Shown here piece after piece: positions 20,124 to 20,624 of a stretch of DNA of 20,624 nt. A program made the translations under genes and the position numbers. The stretch spans positions 1-20,624 of the forward strand of contig JAOXYB010112603.1 in the NCBI GenBank assembly GCA_028565635.1, written 5' to 3'. The notes beneath the pieces were generated by a model, which made no database searches, was not told the DNA's origin, and worked only from the letters and a program-made list of their open reading frames with translations. Position 1 is the first letter of the stretch. Every line of letters starts with the position of its first letter. The stretch is from Phoronis ovalis (lineage: Eukaryota > Phoronida > Phoronidae).

Positions 20124-20192
20124 CTTCCAGTGTTAGTGAAGAGTCTGTCGAAGGACGGGCTTCAGCAGAGGAAGTATTTGATAACGAATTAT
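20124..20192 (-). CDS. Linker exon, Ser/Thr-rich (first exon visible)
   Basis: A 69-bp phase 1 to phase 1 exon between acceptor TTATAG and donor AAG/GTAAGA. The 23 residues are rich in Ser, Thr and Asn with a few acidic residues and no domain, so this is probably a flexible linker before DD1. Because it starts with an acceptor, at least one upstream exon with the start codon lies to the right of the window. Confidence 0.6.
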
Positions 20193-20624
20193 CTATAATG
20201 ATAAATACAGCTTGAGAACAAAAGCATTGTTAAAGTGATAAATATTGTTACATGTTAAAGTATTTCCACAACGTTGATAGAGTATTTACTAAAACGAAGG
20301 TGTTGCATAAGTTTGTAAAAGGTGTTTATATTATTAGCCTGGTTTAGGATATGCCGAAAACAAAACATATGGTCATAATGTATATCTTATCACGTCTTTG
20401 ACGGGGTGGTAGGATGTTTTCCTCAAACTCGGAACTTAACTAGAGTTTGAGGTCCTGAATATAAATAAGCCCCAGTACTCGGCAGAAACTATTACCTAAC
20501 TTGCTGTACGTTGTTTTATGTATCGTGGTTATAAGCAGGAGGTCTGGATCTCATTCACTAGTTAATCGTATTAGAATTAAATGCCAAGCCGACCTCCATA
20601 CTAGGCACTGAGAGTGATATTATA
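20193..20624 (-). other. Intron upstream of the first visible exon
   Basis: Contains the perfect inverted repeat at 20421-20452. No start exon seen, so the gene extends past the window edge. Confidence 0.55.
20421..20452. repeat. Perfect 10-base inverted repeat
   Basis: CCTCAAACTC and GAGTTTGAGG separated by 12 bases, in the intron upstream of the first visible exon. Function unknown. Confidence 0.85.

Larger units (their letters stand above)
1960..20192 (-). other. Gene model: multi-death-fold LRR-Roc-COR (ROCO) protein, 5' incomplete, 19 exons
   Basis: Nineteen minus-strand segments bounded by AG acceptors and GT donors join into one open frame of about 1,863 codons with a terminal stop at 1960-1962. 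Domain order is Ser/Thr linker, DD1, linker, DD2, about 18 LRRs, Roc, COR, charged linker, DED1, DD3, linker, DD4, DED2, DED3. Phases agree at every junction: phase 1 between domains, phase 2 only inside DEDs. The first exon seen has an acceptor, so the true start lies beyond the right edge. Roc-COR proteins are intracellular GTPase scaffolds, and DD and DED folds bind like domains in apoptosis and innate signalling. Seen: exons, frames, domains. Inferred: that all are joined in one transcript. The strongest part is 20192-15297; joining the two left-hand DED modules to DD4 is least certain. I see no clear minus-strand AATAAA just after the stop. Confidence 0.65.

Noticed and set aside
1-20624. 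CRISPR arrays, tRNA or rRNA genes, bacterial operons
   Set aside because: No regularly spaced identical repeats, no tRNA or rRNA sequence that I could recognise, and the intron-exon structure is eukaryotic.

Overview
The window is AT-rich eukaryotic DNA with short exons, GT-AG introns and intron-borne repeats. The gene content, death-fold domains combined with an LRR-Roc-COR (ROCO) GTPase, is typical of expanded invertebrate immune and apoptosis families. A mollusc, probably a bivalve, is my best guess, but it rests on gene type and base composition only.

Nearly everything that can be annotated lies on the minus strand and reads as one long gene from right to left, with its 5' end beyond the right edge. 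I traced 19 candidate exons between 20192 and 1960. Together they keep one open frame of about 1,863 codons ending in a stop. In order they encode: a Ser/Thr-rich linker (20192-20124); death domain DD1 (19452-19189); a linker (18997-18758); one 3.3 kb exon with DD2, about 18 leucine-rich repeats, a Roc GTPase with intact P-loop, and a COR domain (18575-15297); four small charged linker exons (13808-11791); a death-effector-like domain DED1 (10602-10138); DD3 (9706-9476); a linker (9349-9296); DD4 (8774-8532, or to a stop at 8521); and two tandemly duplicated three-exon DED modules (6996-5239 and 4161-1960). Every junction between domains is in phase 1; only junctions inside the DEDs are in phase 2. 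This fits exon shuffling and tandem exon duplication. Whether all 19 exons are joined in one mRNA is inference. Separate shorter genes or alternative isoforms remain possible, because in-frame stops lie close behind several donors.

The inferred job is a cytosolic signalling scaffold: a sensor and switch core (LRR, Roc, COR) flanked by homotypic death-fold adaptors that could recruit DD and DED partners such as caspase-8-like or FADD-like proteins. The overall plan recalls MFHAS1 (LRR-Roc-COR) and PIDD1 (LRR plus DD), but the number of death folds is unusual.

The left third (about 1.7-7.2 kb) is a segmentally duplicated region. It holds the two DED modules, a relic of a third, and at least 11 degenerate same-orientation copies of a repeat in the introns. 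The DED copies differ almost only at amino-acid-changing positions, while adjacent intron sequence is more conserved, which suggests diversifying selection. The first 1.7 kb and the large introns hold no gene I can support.
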